A stretch of 64,000 bases of DNA, from assembly GCA_015680685.1 (NCBI GenBank), contig MNCI01008992.1:21894-85893 (forward strand), written 5' to 3'. Every line of letters begins with the position of its first letter. Position 1 is the first letter of the stretch. A program made the position numbers and the translations under genes. Under the pieces are notes generated by a model, which saw only the letters and a list, made by a program, of their open reading frames with translations, was not told the DNA's origin and made no database searches. Below are positions 54,534 through 64,000 of the stretch, in pieces. This stretch comes from Gnetum montanum. Taxonomy: Eukaryota; Streptophyta; Gnetopsida; Gnetales; Gnetaceae.

Positions 54534-56519
54534 GTGAGTGGAACTCGCCTACTTATTACTTTAGCATTTTCATTTTGTTTATAACTTTTACCTCAATCGC
54601 TTACATATCGTTGATATTTTTTGGCTTGATTCTTAAAACAGTAAGGAAGCAGGCTTTAGAGATGATCACGGAGGAGGAGGAAACCAATACGGAGAAAAAC
54701 AACGGGGAGGAACATACAGAGAAGAGCCAAGGTGGAGGGACAGAGGAGTTAAGGGAGAAAACCACAGAAACTGAGCTGTTGGACGACCAAGGCAGTGTCG
54801 ATCAAATGTTCTGTAGGTTTCTTCAAGGAGATTTGGATTTAGGCGCTCCCCCAGGGGGGTGACGAAAGGCATGGTACGTTTTTCCTTTTATCTTGTTTTG
54901 TTTTCTCCTGTCAGTTGTGATTTTTGTGGTATTTGTTTTTTATGTTTTTATGTTTTTATCTTGTCCAGATGAAGGTAGCGAGACCCGAACAGTGCGTTTA
55001 GATGTACCGATGAAAATGGTTCCCCCGGAGAGGACCACTGAGGTTAGTTCATCTCGTACCCGTGAGCCATTTACTTGGTCTCAAATGCCAAGCAAAATGC
55101 ATTTTGTGGCTAGACTCGTAGAAGAAGTCGTTGAACGGATCCAAGAGGCCCACCCTGACATAGGTATAAATTATTCAAAGGTTTGGAGTTTTACATCTTA
55201 TTTATATTGTCCTAACATTTGTATTTTTCACATGGATAGGAGCTAAATTGAGATGGGATCCCTCTGAGAGCATCAGCATAGAAAGTTTAACCACACTTTC
55301 CCCAGAAGTGGAACAGGTGCCAAGGCCTATTTATGATGGAGTTGCAGAAGGCTTTGTGCACAATGCTAAGTTGTTATGGACCTATAGGCATTCCATTGAG
55401 CAGTTGTGGCTACAGATCCAGGCAAAAGAAAAGGAATTCTCTGAGTTGTCAGTGGAGCATGACGATTTGAAGGCCCGATACGAGTTCGCCGCTGCTAGGC
55501 TAAGCGGTGATTGCTCTTGGTGAACGTCCGAGGTCATGTATATGAGATATTGGAATTTTCTGAATCGTCATGCATCATTGACTCGGAGAATGATGGAGCG
55601 CAAAGCCCAAATTAATCTCCTGAACCTTAAATGTCAGGATTGGAAAGCTTTTGCTTCCAAGGTTCGTAAGTGGGGTCAGGACAAGAAGACTCACAAACAT
55701 TACTACAAGAAGTCGCTAAAAGAGATGTCCATCAAAAAGCGGCAACTCGAGATGTTTGTGGAGGGTTTGGGTTTGCGTTCCACTTTCGATAATTTTTCTC
55801 AGAATGCAACTATGGAAATGGAGTTGCCTACAAGGGTGATCACAATTGCTTCTGGGGAAGTGTTGGTTGGCGAATTTCCTCTGAAACATCCTACCTGGTT
55901 AGCTATCAACAAAGGGAAAAATTTGGTAGACATTGACTTAGGCCTAGATGGGACAGACTGGGCCAGCGTTTCAGAGGAAGAAATCCTTCGTCGGCTGGAG
56001 TTTGGCTTGGGGGGATCTCCTATGGTAAACGTTTTGTTCTTACGAAGTTAATTTATTGGATAACGTTTAACATTTTGACATTTGCTTATTCTTATGTTGG
56101 TTGTTTTTTCTCAGGATGAAGGTGGTGATGATGCCCAAGAGGCTGGCCCTAGTGGAGCAGGGGCCCCTGATGCTGGTGGATCTAGAGAGGATGACCCTCC
56201 CACCTCAGATGTTTAGTGTTTTAATTTTTAAGTTTTTGATGTTTTGTCTTTGACTCAGATTTATACGGGAAATGTGACTTGAAAATTCTGAAACAGATGA
56301 AAATAGTTGAAACCTGTAATTGTACAATGTTGTATGTAAGAAAATTTTTTGTTGATTTTTGAATTTAATTGTAAACATGACGCAGCAATGTTTTGGCTTA
56401 TTTTGAGTTTGATCACACACACGACACGATAATGTAAAATGTTTTTGAGTTTTACTTCTTTGTTTAAAGCGTAATGTACCGAAGTAACCATAAATGACAC
56501 GTGAAAAGGAAAACAAAGT

Positions 56520-56830
56520 ACACACTAGTTTAAAGCCATTTTGGGCCCCTAAGCGTAGTTTAAGGCCATTTCGGGCCCCATTGTAAACGAGCAATATTTC
56601 GGGTAGAGTGGATAAGTTTCTTGGTGGACCGACCATCTCTGATCGTGGCTAGTTTTATGTCATTGCGGACATGATAGTTTAACGTCTTTCCGGACAAGGA
56701 GTGTTGTTTCATTTTAATCTTTTTTTTGTTTATTTTTTTGTTTTTTGGGTTTTATCGTAGTTTAGTGTCATTTCGGACGTATTATAATTTAACGTCATTT
56801 CAGACTTCATGTAGTTTAACATCTTTTTGG
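56520..56830 (-). repeat. tandem repeats with TAAACTA core, after protease (D)
   Basis: The minus strand has GGCCCGAAATGGCCTTAAAC and GTCCGAAATGACACTAAACT units (about seven, partly separated by T-rich sequence). They match the two unit types of B's 32160-32590 array, in the same order relative to protease. Confidence 0.85.
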
Positions 56831-56846
56831 ACGAGAAATGTTGATC

Positions 56847-57806
56847 TTATTTTAATTGTTTTTTTATTCTTTTTATGTTTATGTCCTGCGATTTATTAAC
56901 TAGTATGATTTTGTATTCAGCGTCCCCTTCGCTGATCATGTTGAATGGTAATTCAGCCCAAGGGACGTCCGATGGAATGGCTTCTATGTCAGTGTTTTCA
57001 GGTGTCTCAGTGTCTATCATGCTTTCTGTATTTGTTTCTGTATGAGGATGTGTGCGTACAACATCCAACGTAGAAATTTCGATTTTAGAAGGCTTTTGTC
57101 CCATGTTCGAAGGCTTACTACTTACCGATGGTTGCGGATTCTTATCGTTTCAGCTAGGCTTTTCGATCTCGACTTCCGAGCCCTGATCTATATCCATATG
57201 TGATGAAATGATAGAGGTAGCTGCCTCCCCATGTATGATGATCTCACCGCCCTCATAAGGTAGGTGAATTTCTTGGTGTATGGGGGAGGAGACAGCTCTG
57301 AGTTGGGCCAACCAAGGTCTCCCTAATATTAGGTTGAACCCTGGCATCTCATCGACCACTAGGAAGTTGGCAGATGTAGGGAACTGGTCCCCCGCTATGA
57401 AATCCAAGGTTATTGTCCCTTTTACCATTATGCATGACCCACTGAATGATTTTAAACAATTAGTTGCAATCGGTTTAATTGACTCAGTAAGCCCCAATTG
57501 TTCAATGATGGGGTATGGTACCACATTGGTTGCGGCTCCATCGTCTACGTGGACCCTATGTATCTTGAATTGGTTCACGCGTATTGTTATGAACATGGGG
57601 GCTATTGTTATTTCCTCCATTTTCTTGTCCACTTTGATGTTGTCATCATGAAAGCTTACGGGTTTAGGAGTAGTCCCGTGAGGCGAGTGCATCACCGCAT
57701 GAATAGACGATTCATTTGGGGGAAAATCCTCACTTACCGGGATTGATGTCAACATACGTACTAAAGCTTCCCGATGTGTTTGTGACATCAAAACCAAGTT
57801 GTACAA
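56847..57806 (-). pseudogene. aspartic protease, element D
   Basis: The 218-codon frame (57806-57150) reads YNLVLMSQTHREALVRML, DDNIKVDKKMEEITIAPMFITI, VHVDDGAATNVVP (active site), TITLDFIAGDQFP, LVVDEMPGFNLILGRPWLAQL and HQEIHLPYEGGEI. After one stop (57149) the tail reads MGQKPSKIEI to FNMISEGDAEYKI and ends at 56847. This is the most complete protease of the four. A single stop separates it from full length. The Gag-Pro frame closes here and RT does not follow for 5.7 kb. Confidence 0.9.
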
Positions 57807-60800
57807 GCTTAGTGAAGTATTTTTCTATTTTAGTGCTTGGGTAACTTGTGTCAGGGCCATTGCAAAATCTCTACTGTTAGGGACGTTTTTATCAGTAGTG
57901 ATTGGGTTCATTGGACCCAATAGTTTTATTTCCCGTTTTGCTGGTTTGTCATTCTTGTTCGGAATTGTCGTTTTATGTGGTTCTTGTGTTTTAGATGATT
58001 CACCTTTGCTATCCATGTTAGGTTGGTCATTGGATGACGACATGGGCATGGAGTTAAGGGGAGTGGGCTTGGGTGGCCCCAAAGCTAGCCGTTGGTGTTC
58101 CTTCTCCACATGCTCACATGTAAGCTTGTCTACCAAGCATTCTCGCGTGTTGCGTGGGGGTGGAGTTGGCCTTAGAGCCTTGGGTTGCCCTGGGACCCTA
58201 ACCACATATGGGGTTGGGCGGGGTTGTGGGTGGACAGTCGGATATGATGGGGCAGGAGGCTGACCAGGTATCCTAATGATGTACGGGGTTGGTTTTGGTG
58301 GAGGTTGGACCTCTGTTGTTGCAACGGCGGGTGGTACTCGGATTACGAAAGGGGTAGGCCGGGCATGAGGGGTTGGTGCATCTACGGAATTGACCAGAGG
58401 GATGCGCACCACATATGATTTTTGACTCATCATGACGTTGGATGTGGGTACGGTCGAGGGCACCCGGACGACATACGGCTGCTGCGGCATGTGTGGTGGT
58501 TGAGGTGCGGGTGTGGACACAGCAGGAGGAATTCAAACTATGAATGGTCTACTGGGTGTTTCTTGTTCATATTCGGGGTAGATGGTGTTGATGCGAGGTC
58601 TCGGAATCATCATCACAATAGATTGTATTAATTATGTATGGTCCCTCTTTAGTATTTAGGGGGTCTTTATACACCCCCATAGTTTGATTCTTTGGTTGGA
58701 CGGGGTTAGCCCCGTCAAAAGTGATTTGGCCATCATCGATCATCCACTGAATGTCCTACTTCAAGGTGAAACAGTAATCTGTACCATGCCCATTGCGTTG
58801 ATGGTAGTCGCAGAAGTGATCCATTCTGAATCCTTTGGGCACGGGAGGCTCATCCGGCCTTACTAAGCTTAGGTTCTGTACGAGTTGACAGAATTGGTCG
58901 TGTCTTTGGATAGCTGTAGGGGATAACTGTTTATGCTTCATTGGCCCAGCCTTCAAGAGTTGATCGAAGAGCTGGGATGGCTTCATTGGCAGAGGCGTGT
59001 ATTGAGAGGGTTCTTTCCTCTCGAAGTTTCACGTATGGTTCGTTGGGTTCTATTGTGATGATGATTCTTGCGCGGTTGTGGGGGTTGGTTTGTTGTAGTT
59101 AGTAGGAGTTACTGACGGTTTGTTTTGTTGTTGCATCCCTGCTATTGCCGCTATGGTTGCCTTAGCCTTCTCTTTATCCTTTTTAGTGTGTTGATTTTTA
59201 AAGGCTAGGTATGCAGGGTCGTGGCTGTTTTGGGCCGCCTCTTCTATGTTTTTAATTTGTACAAATGCTTGATTAAGGTCACACGCGTTAAGGTAATACA
59301 TCTTATATTTAAAGAAATCATTGATGGACCCTTTTAGAATAGTGAGTAGGTAAGTCTGGGAGATTGGCTCATGCAGCTCATTAAGAGCGGCACTCCACCT
59401 CTGGATAAATTTCTGCACAGGTTCAAGCGGTGCTTGCTTGACCTATATGAGGCTTTCCAGGGTGGCCTCGGGTTTCAAGTTGTACTTGAACCAAGTCACG
59501 AACTGATGTAATAATTCTTCCAAGGAGAAGATGGAATTCCTTGGCAGGGCCCGATACCAATCAAGTGCTCTCCCCGCGAGGGACATGGGGAACACTCGGA
59601 GAATGGAATGGGGCCATGCCTGGAGGAGCACGCATTCGAGCCTAAATGTTATCAAGTGTGCATTGGGATCTATCTCCCCATTGTATTTGGTTAGTGTTGG
59701 TAAGGGAACACCTTTGGGCAAGGTTAAGGGTGGGACAGATGAGCTGATGGGGTCATCTTGGTAGAAATCCACTACCTTTAGCTCCCCATCGGCGGTTGTT
59801 TTGAGGTGTTTTACCTCGTCAGCTAATTCTTGCATTAGTTTCTTGGCATCTACCCAATCTTGGGCACTCAGTAACATGGCAACTTGAGGTTGTGCTATAT
59901 TATACAGGTTAGACTATTGGACGGTGGGTTGAAAGGCCGAAAGTTGTGCGGCCAGGGGTCACACTTGTGGCACGTGATAGGGGAAAGGCTATGGTTGCTG
60001 TGGTGGTAGCTGTACTAGGGGAACATTGGCTGGTTTAGCCATATGGGATGGTATGTTATAGTGAGGAGGTTGATGTTGCTGTGGTTGAATGCCCATCATT
60101 ACCCATTGTGCAGCTATGTTTTGTGGAGGGACCCCTTGTTGGGTTACGGTGGTGGAAGGGGTTGTATGCATTTGGATGTGTGGGATGTAGTGAGCAGACA
60201 TGGATGCCGGTATCACGTGTGGCATCCCTATCACTCGGGGTGGGAGTGTCACTCCCACACTATCGTGAGGGGGAAGTGCTTGTAAAGATGGACCGGCTAT
60301 TGCGTCAGGGATGATGCCAAGAGGGAGTGTGCTGAATTGCGGATCAGTTGGAGGTGGCACATGAGCAACTGAGGATGTGTGCGATGGAGGCATTTGTGTG
60401 TGAGTTAATCTGAGGGGTTGCATGGGCAGGATCTCTCCTGTACTGGGATGAAAAATGGGGTTGACCTGTGCTTGTGAGCTCAGAGTGTGGTAAGAATCCT
60501 CTTGTTCAGATTGAGCGGCAAAGTCGTCCTCTTCCTCTAGTTGGGACTCTAGTGCAGGCTGATCCAAGGAATGTCTCCTTTGTAGGAGGAGTTGTGTGAC
60601 GAGTTTCGAATACTGCTCCAGAACAGGGATGACATCATATGGTGACGGGATAAACTTGCATCCCCCTCTATAAAAGAGTTTGAACTGCATCTTTACCTCT
60701 AGTTCGGCTCTGTCTACAGCCAGGCTAGCTTGTATCTTGATGCATATAAAGTTATACTGATCCTGAGTTATGATGTCTGAGGCCGGGTCTCTCCCTTGCA

Positions 60801-60930
60801 ACCTTAGGGACTGACGGGGCCCTACGGTGGGTTGTACTCCCAGATGTTGCGTGGCGGGCTGTTGGGTAGCCATGGCATCCATGACATTGGTTGCTTGAGC
60901 TGTTGCAGCGGTGGTGTTCATGGGGTTCAT
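57807..60930 (-). pseudogene. gag, element D
   Basis: ATG 60930 (MNPMNTTAAT) opens a 313-codon frame with SLRLQGRDPASD, KFIPSPYDVIPVLEQY and a proline-rich linker. The capsid core at 59877-59050 has SSVPPLTLPKGVPL, TKYNGEIDPNAHLITF, FPMSLAGRALDWYRALP and FNLKPEATL-type blocks. The zinc knuckle at about 58830-58790 is CDYHQRNGHGTDYC (CHHC complete). The PYVVRVP run is at 58520-58180. It then joins the protease at about 57820. Only a handful of stops or frameshifts separate five long open stretches. Confidence 0.9.
58170..58540 (-). repeat. PYVVRVP motif run in D gag
   Basis: Copies in order: PYVVRVP, SYVVRIP, PFVIRVP, PYIIRIP and PYVVRVP, with proline-rich linkers of 17-25 residues. The open reverse-direction frames across this stretch are shadows. 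Confidence 0.85.
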
Positions 60931-61546
60931 GATGAATCGTTAAGGGTATGACACGAGGTAGAGGAGTGAAATTAGTATACTTGGTATAGCATAAACTAAG
61001 GGACAAAGTGCAGCGTATATGCTTCAACGTTCAGCGTAATGCATCAGTGTAGACAGCGTATACAGCGTAAGGGGTGGAGCGTATACGCTAGGCAACGTAT
61101 AGAGCTTCGGCGTAAGACAAAGTACAATGTATCCAAAATACAGCGTGAACAGGATAGAGCGTAAAACAGAGTAGGGCGTAAAACAGAACGCAGCATAAAA
61201 AAGGCTCAGCGTAAGACTAGGCAAAGCGTAAACAAAATACAATGTAAATAATTCTCAGCGTACGATAAGGGACAGCGTAAATATTGAACAGCGTAGATGT
61301 TGGACAGTTAGCAGGATGCATTTTCAAGCAAGGTTGCGTAGACGCTGGGGTTTTTGTGGACAGTCCACATGAAGTTGGCAGCGTATAAGCTGAAAGACTT
61401 GCAGAGCTTGACGAGTGTAGACGCTGGTAAGTGTGCAGGCAAGGTTTTCAGATGAGGCTGGGGTTTCAGCAGAAAAGAGCATGGTTGGCGGTGTATACGC
61501 TCAACAGTGTAGACGTTGATAAGTTTACGAGTGAATGTTTTAGGAG
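60931..61546 (-). repeat. leader of element D with CAGCGTAAAC/AGCGTAGACGCTG words
   Basis: The untranslated leader lies between primer-binding site and gag start, packed with short CAGCGTA-initiated words, comparable to 27885-28130 in B. The short frames in it are not genes. Confidence 0.65.
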
Positions 61547-61564
61547 GCCCTCCTTCTAGCACCA
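61547..61564 (-). promoter_or_regulatory. primer-binding site, element D
   Basis: The minus strand reads TGGTGCTAGAAGGAGGGC, five bases after the 5' LTR end. Identical to the E site. Confidence 0.8.
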
Positions 61565-61569
61565 ATTTC

Positions 61570-62782
61570 TGTACTGCCTGAAATCGTCAGTCTCTAGCTG
61601 GAAGGAAACAGAGACCATTTGTAGGATGAGAAAAGAAGACCCTGCCTTCGCCTGAGGGTGCGCTGGAATGCATGAAGGCAGAGTACCTTGGGTGGTCCAC
61701 ATGCGGATCAGACAAGGATTTCCCCAAACGTACACCGAAGTCTTATATGCCGGGTTATGTGTAAACGGCATAACGGGTGTACACGAAGCGTAAATAGCAT
61801 AAAACAGATGTAAATGGAGCGTAAGCATAAATGGGCGTAAACAGAATGCATGGGCCAAATTGACGTAAAACTATAAACAATCTTATGCAGCAAATGTAAG
61901 GATGATATTACAGAATGAGAATACAGTGCACCGGTCTAACGCAATTGTGGCGAAGCACAAGGCGGACGAAAAGCCCCGGTGGATGGGAGGGCAGCTGGGC
62001 TAGATTACGCTGTGGACGTGGCGTAGAGACTGTGCATAGCGTACAGGTTTTCTAGAATAAGAGGGTTTTGAGCTCTGGTGCACAGCATAATTGCTCCTGG
62101 GTATGCTCTGGGATTTTTGCCGACCGTCAGGTGAAGTGGAAAAGTGGGGTTTTTATACTGGTTGTTATGCTAGACTCGGGTTAGGAGACATGTGGCACGT
62201 TGACCAGGTGCATACAATTTACAAATATACAACATATTACATCTGTCGGGTGTATACGTGGGGCATATATGCCACATCATGCTAGCGTATACGCTGGGCG
62301 TATACGCTAGACGTGTTGGGCGTGTGAACTTGGGTGGAGATGCCATGGATGTTGGGCGTACACACTGAGTGTACATGCCGACAATGACTCAGCGTATACA
62401 TCGGGCGTGTACACTAATGGTTGCCGACTTGCTTCAATTCTTGATCTTCGGTGTTGTCTTCATTCTATCATTGAGACTTCATCGTTGGGCATGTGTGGTG
62501 CCGAGTGTACAGGCGAGGTGTGTACACCGGGCGTGTGGGCCGGATGTCCACGCTGGGCGTATACGCTAGGGCATATATGCTGGGGGCATCGGGCATATAC
62601 ACTGTTGATGCTGGGCATATACGCTGGGCATATATGCTGGTACTGCACACTTAGTGAAAATTATGCCTCTTGATTCCCAAAGTTACAATGTGCGACACCG
62701 AATGTAGCCGTGGCTGTTCGTGGGTCCCAGGGACTTGCTTCTTGCTGGGGAAGTACCAAGCTCGAAATTTTGTGGTCTTTCA
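61570..62782 (-). repeat. 5' LTR, element D
   Basis: Minus strand TGAAAGACCACAAAATTTCG (62782) to GGCAGTACA (61570), 1213 bases. GCGTATACGC-type words are at 62240-62640. TATAAAAA is at 62150-62157. The two D LTRs differ by scattered, mostly transition changes. Confidence 0.92.
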
Positions 62783-62787
62783 GAGAG
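62783..62787. other. right target-site duplication of element D (GAGAG)
   Basis: Identical to 45056-45060. C's pol leader resumes here, aligning with A at about 6380-6420. Confidence 0.9.
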
Positions 62788-63120
62788 ATCACAAAGGATT
62801 TCCATTTTTTGCTCAACCTACCAAAATGAGATGAAAGCCTGGTTAGTAGGCACCTGTTGGTAGTAATCATGTATAACAAAAACTTGCAAAGTAATGATTA
62901 GATGTAACTAGCGAAGTATAATATAAAGATTAGGATTTTTCCAATTTAAAGTCATGGCAGACTACTAAGGCATGGAGATGCAGAACTGTTAAAATAAGAG
63001 ATGTATAATTGTCGATGTGAAAATGTGAAACAGCTAAAAAATGCAAAACTGCTGATGTGAAAAAATGAAACTGCTAAAAAATGCAAAACTGCCGATGCGA
63101 AAACGTGAAACTACTAGTTT
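62788..63120 (-). other. pol leader region of element C, non-coding remnant
   Basis: The first ~70 bases align in reverse with A 6375-6430 (CAGGCTTTCATCTCAT.ATGGTAGGT). The rest is AT-rich with two to three copies of a ~40-base unit containing AAACTGCTAAAAAATGCAAA. No further coding signal. Confidence 0.6.
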
Positions 63121-63340
63121 AATGTCATTGTGGACTACGAATGTGTAATAGGTCAAAATAGCTAGTTTAAGGTCTTTTTGGACCACTAAAGTCACTGCTA
63201 TGCTAAGATTGCTAGTTTAAGGTCTTTTCAGACTAGTAACTAGAGTGGAATGCTATGCTAAGAATGCTAGTTTAAGGTCTTTTCAAACCATGAAAGTTAT
63301 AACTATGCTAGGGTTTCTAGTTTAAGGTCTTTCTAGATCC
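63120..63340 (-). repeat. tandem repeats with TTAAACTAGC core, upstream of RT (C)
   Basis: Five units of ~50 bases. On the minus strand each reads AAAAGACCTTAAACTAGC or similar. The position matches A 5880-6290, where CCAAAAAGACCTTAAACTA is also seen. Confidence 0.85.
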
Positions 63341-63541
63341 ATCACTAAAAAATAATATTTTTTTTCATTTTTTGGGAAAGAAAAAAGTTAGCTCAAAGTG
63401 TGCTGAGATCTTTCACCCATATGTGCCAATTTTAATTGCCAATAGTGCTACAATGCCATGGTGGGCATGCTACATTGCAAGGAAAACCCTGCATTAAATG
63501 GAGAGAGAGAGTGAAAAGTTTTTCCTTTTTCACCATTACGG

Positions 63542-63552
63542 CCATAAATAGG
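63542..63552 (+). promoter_or_regulatory. candidate TATA box of the antisense gene (C)
   Basis: CCATAAATAGG lies about 150 bases before exon 1 on the plus strand, opposite to element C. It matches the A copy's box at 5699-5712. Confidence 0.5.
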
Positions 63553-63689
63553 GATTAACCCTGGTAAGCTTGTCATTCTTACTGTAAGACCACAAAGGCC
63601 ACATTTGGAGCACAAAGCGTTTTCAGAGTGTAGAGTGATTGTGCTAACAAAGATCAAGGTGCTTTTTTGCATAGCAATAAGGAAAAGTA

Positions 63690-63821
63690 TGTGAGTAGGA
63701 CGATAGTTCCCAAGAAGGAACGCACTCACTTAGCACTCGTAAAGGTCGAGGAGGTAAAAGAAACCCTAGGGTGTGTGACACAAGTGTGTATCGCGGTGCG
63801 AGAGGACACACCGTTGACCCG
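63690..63821 (+). pseudogene. exon 1 of the antisense gene, element C copy
   Basis: The frame VPKKERTHLALVKVEEVKET..REDTPLTR matches A's exon 1 (MAPKTQLVLAKVGEAKKT..RESIPLTQ). It ends in CG before the donor GTAGGC at 63822-63827, in the same phase and with the same donor sequence as B and D. The codon aligned with A's ATG is ATA, so the start may be lost. The remaining exons lie past the window edge; 63822-64000 is intron 1. Confidence 0.65.
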
Positions 63822-64000
63822 GTAGGCTGCTATGCCTCTATTTTTTGCACTTTTGTTATCATTTTTGTTTTTTTCTTTCATTTTTTGATTCAGTTTCAGT
63901 TATCTGTGTTTTTTTTTCATCACGTTGTCATTGTTTTAACATTTTTACCATCGCTGTTGTCATTTCGGCCACTGCGGATGCACAAAATCTACGCTGACAT

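Larger units (their letters stand above)
51809..56216 (+). pseudogene. antisense eight-exon gene, element D copy (best preserved)
   Basis: Exons: e1 51809-51939, e2 52615-53064, e3 53141-53403, e4 53493-54533, e5 54642-54873, e6 54969-55163, e7 55240-56024, e8 56115-56216. Donors are GTAGGC, GTAGGC, GTAAAT, GTGAGT, GTACGT, GTATAA and GTAAAC. Acceptors are TAG, CAG, CAG, CAG, CAG, TAG and CAG. Phases agree across all junctions except after e5, where a small deletion near 54858 gives an early TGA. Domains: HAD/FCP1-like (e2-e3), PMD/ATHILA-like (e4: HLSPEFFLNLFGVPVDG, AKGFPMQGKA, HFTFAFFAGYVRRFAEFL), acidic linker (e5), FTWSQMPSKMHFVA (e6), charged helical region (e7: QLWLQIQAKEKEFSELS), acidic tail DEGGDDAQE (e8). 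Stops: e1 codon 10, e4 (54032, CGA in B), e7 (55521, CGA in B). The function is not established. Confidence 0.87.
45061..62782 (-). mobile_element. Ty3/gypsy Tat-like element D, complete, 17.7 kb
   Basis: LTR termini TGAAA...GGCGGTACA on the minus strand, with a perfect 5-bp duplication GAGAG. The order is identical to element B (LTR, PBS, gag, protease, antisense gene, RT, RNase H, aRNH, integrase, repeats, PPT, LTR). D and B are sister copies of one subfamily but independent insertions in opposite orientation. D sits in the pol leader of element C. It is the best preserved copy, with long open stretches in gag, integrase and the antisense gene. Confidence 0.95.
21178..64000 (-). mobile_element. 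Ty3/gypsy element C, interrupted by B and D, running off the right edge
   Basis: Pieces on the minus strand: 3' LTR 21178-22511, 3' non-coding and repeats to 24232, integrase to RNase H 24233-26507, reverse transcriptase 43867-45060, and pol leader, repeats and the start of the antisense gene 62783-64000. The pieces join without loss at the two target duplications (AATTG around B, GAGAG around D). Sequence and LTR type match element A closely throughout. C's protease, gag and 5' LTR lie beyond the window. Confidence 0.9.

Noticed and set aside
57799-58263. Plus-strand 154-codon frame opposite D gag
   Set aside because: It is a shadow of the PYVVRVP/proline-rich gag segment and is not conserved opposite B gag.

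Overview
This is a piece of a large, repeat-rich plant nuclear genome. I found no ordinary host gene, tRNA, rRNA, CRISPR or prokaryotic feature. The plant assignment rests on the element families: Ty3/gypsy elements of the Tat/Ogre-like kind, with a second RNase H before integrase, plus a Ty1/copia tail and a degenerate CCCTAAA-type array. The species cannot be told from this sequence. Nearly the whole window is five nested copies of one Ty3/gypsy superfamily, labelled A to E here. All share LTR ends TGAAACACC...CA, a primer-binding site TGGYGCTAGAAGGAGGGC, and a purine tract ending near AAAGAGGGGYCAA. A, C and E form one subfamily, with LTRs rich in GCTACGTAGC-like palindromes. B and D form another, rich in GCGTATACGC.

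Layout. 1-12586: element A (+), cut by the window edge, ending in its 3' LTR. 12587-14150: degenerate CCCTAAA array. About 14160-15176: tail of a Ty1/copia element on the minus strand. 15177-20659: element E (+), inserted in the copia coding end, with 5' LTR, leader and gag to early protease. 20660-21177: assembly gap. 21178 to the window end: element C (-), broken by two younger insertions. These are B (+, 26508-43866, target duplication AATTG) and D (-, 45061-62782, target duplication GAGAG).

Element plan, in sense order: 5' LTR, PBS, gag with a CHHC zinc knuckle and a run of PYVVRVP motifs, protease, a 5-6 kb interval, reverse transcriptase, RNase H, a second (archaeal-type) RNase H, integrase, tandem repeats, purine tract, 3' LTR. 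All coding parts carry stops or frameshifts. The best preserved is a 525-codon open frame in D covering part of the second RNase H and the complete integrase.

The standout feature is the interval between protease and reverse transcriptase. In every element where it is visible (A, B, D, and the edge of C) it holds a gene in antisense to the retrotransposon, split into eight exons by seven GT-AG introns. A TATA-like box lies upstream in A, B and C. Five exons have identical lengths in B and D (131, 450, 1041, 785 and 102 nt). The B exons sum to exactly 1056 codons. The inferred protein starts with a domain resembling FCP1/SCP1-type HAD phosphatases. The catalytic aspartate motif is lost in B and D but half kept in A. 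Next come a region resembling plant-mobile-domain/ATHILA-type proteins, a coiled-coil-like segment and an acidic tail. Because the gene is antisense, its introns are invisible to splicing of the element's genomic RNA, which explains how a retroelement can carry them. I do not know of a described element with this arrangement.
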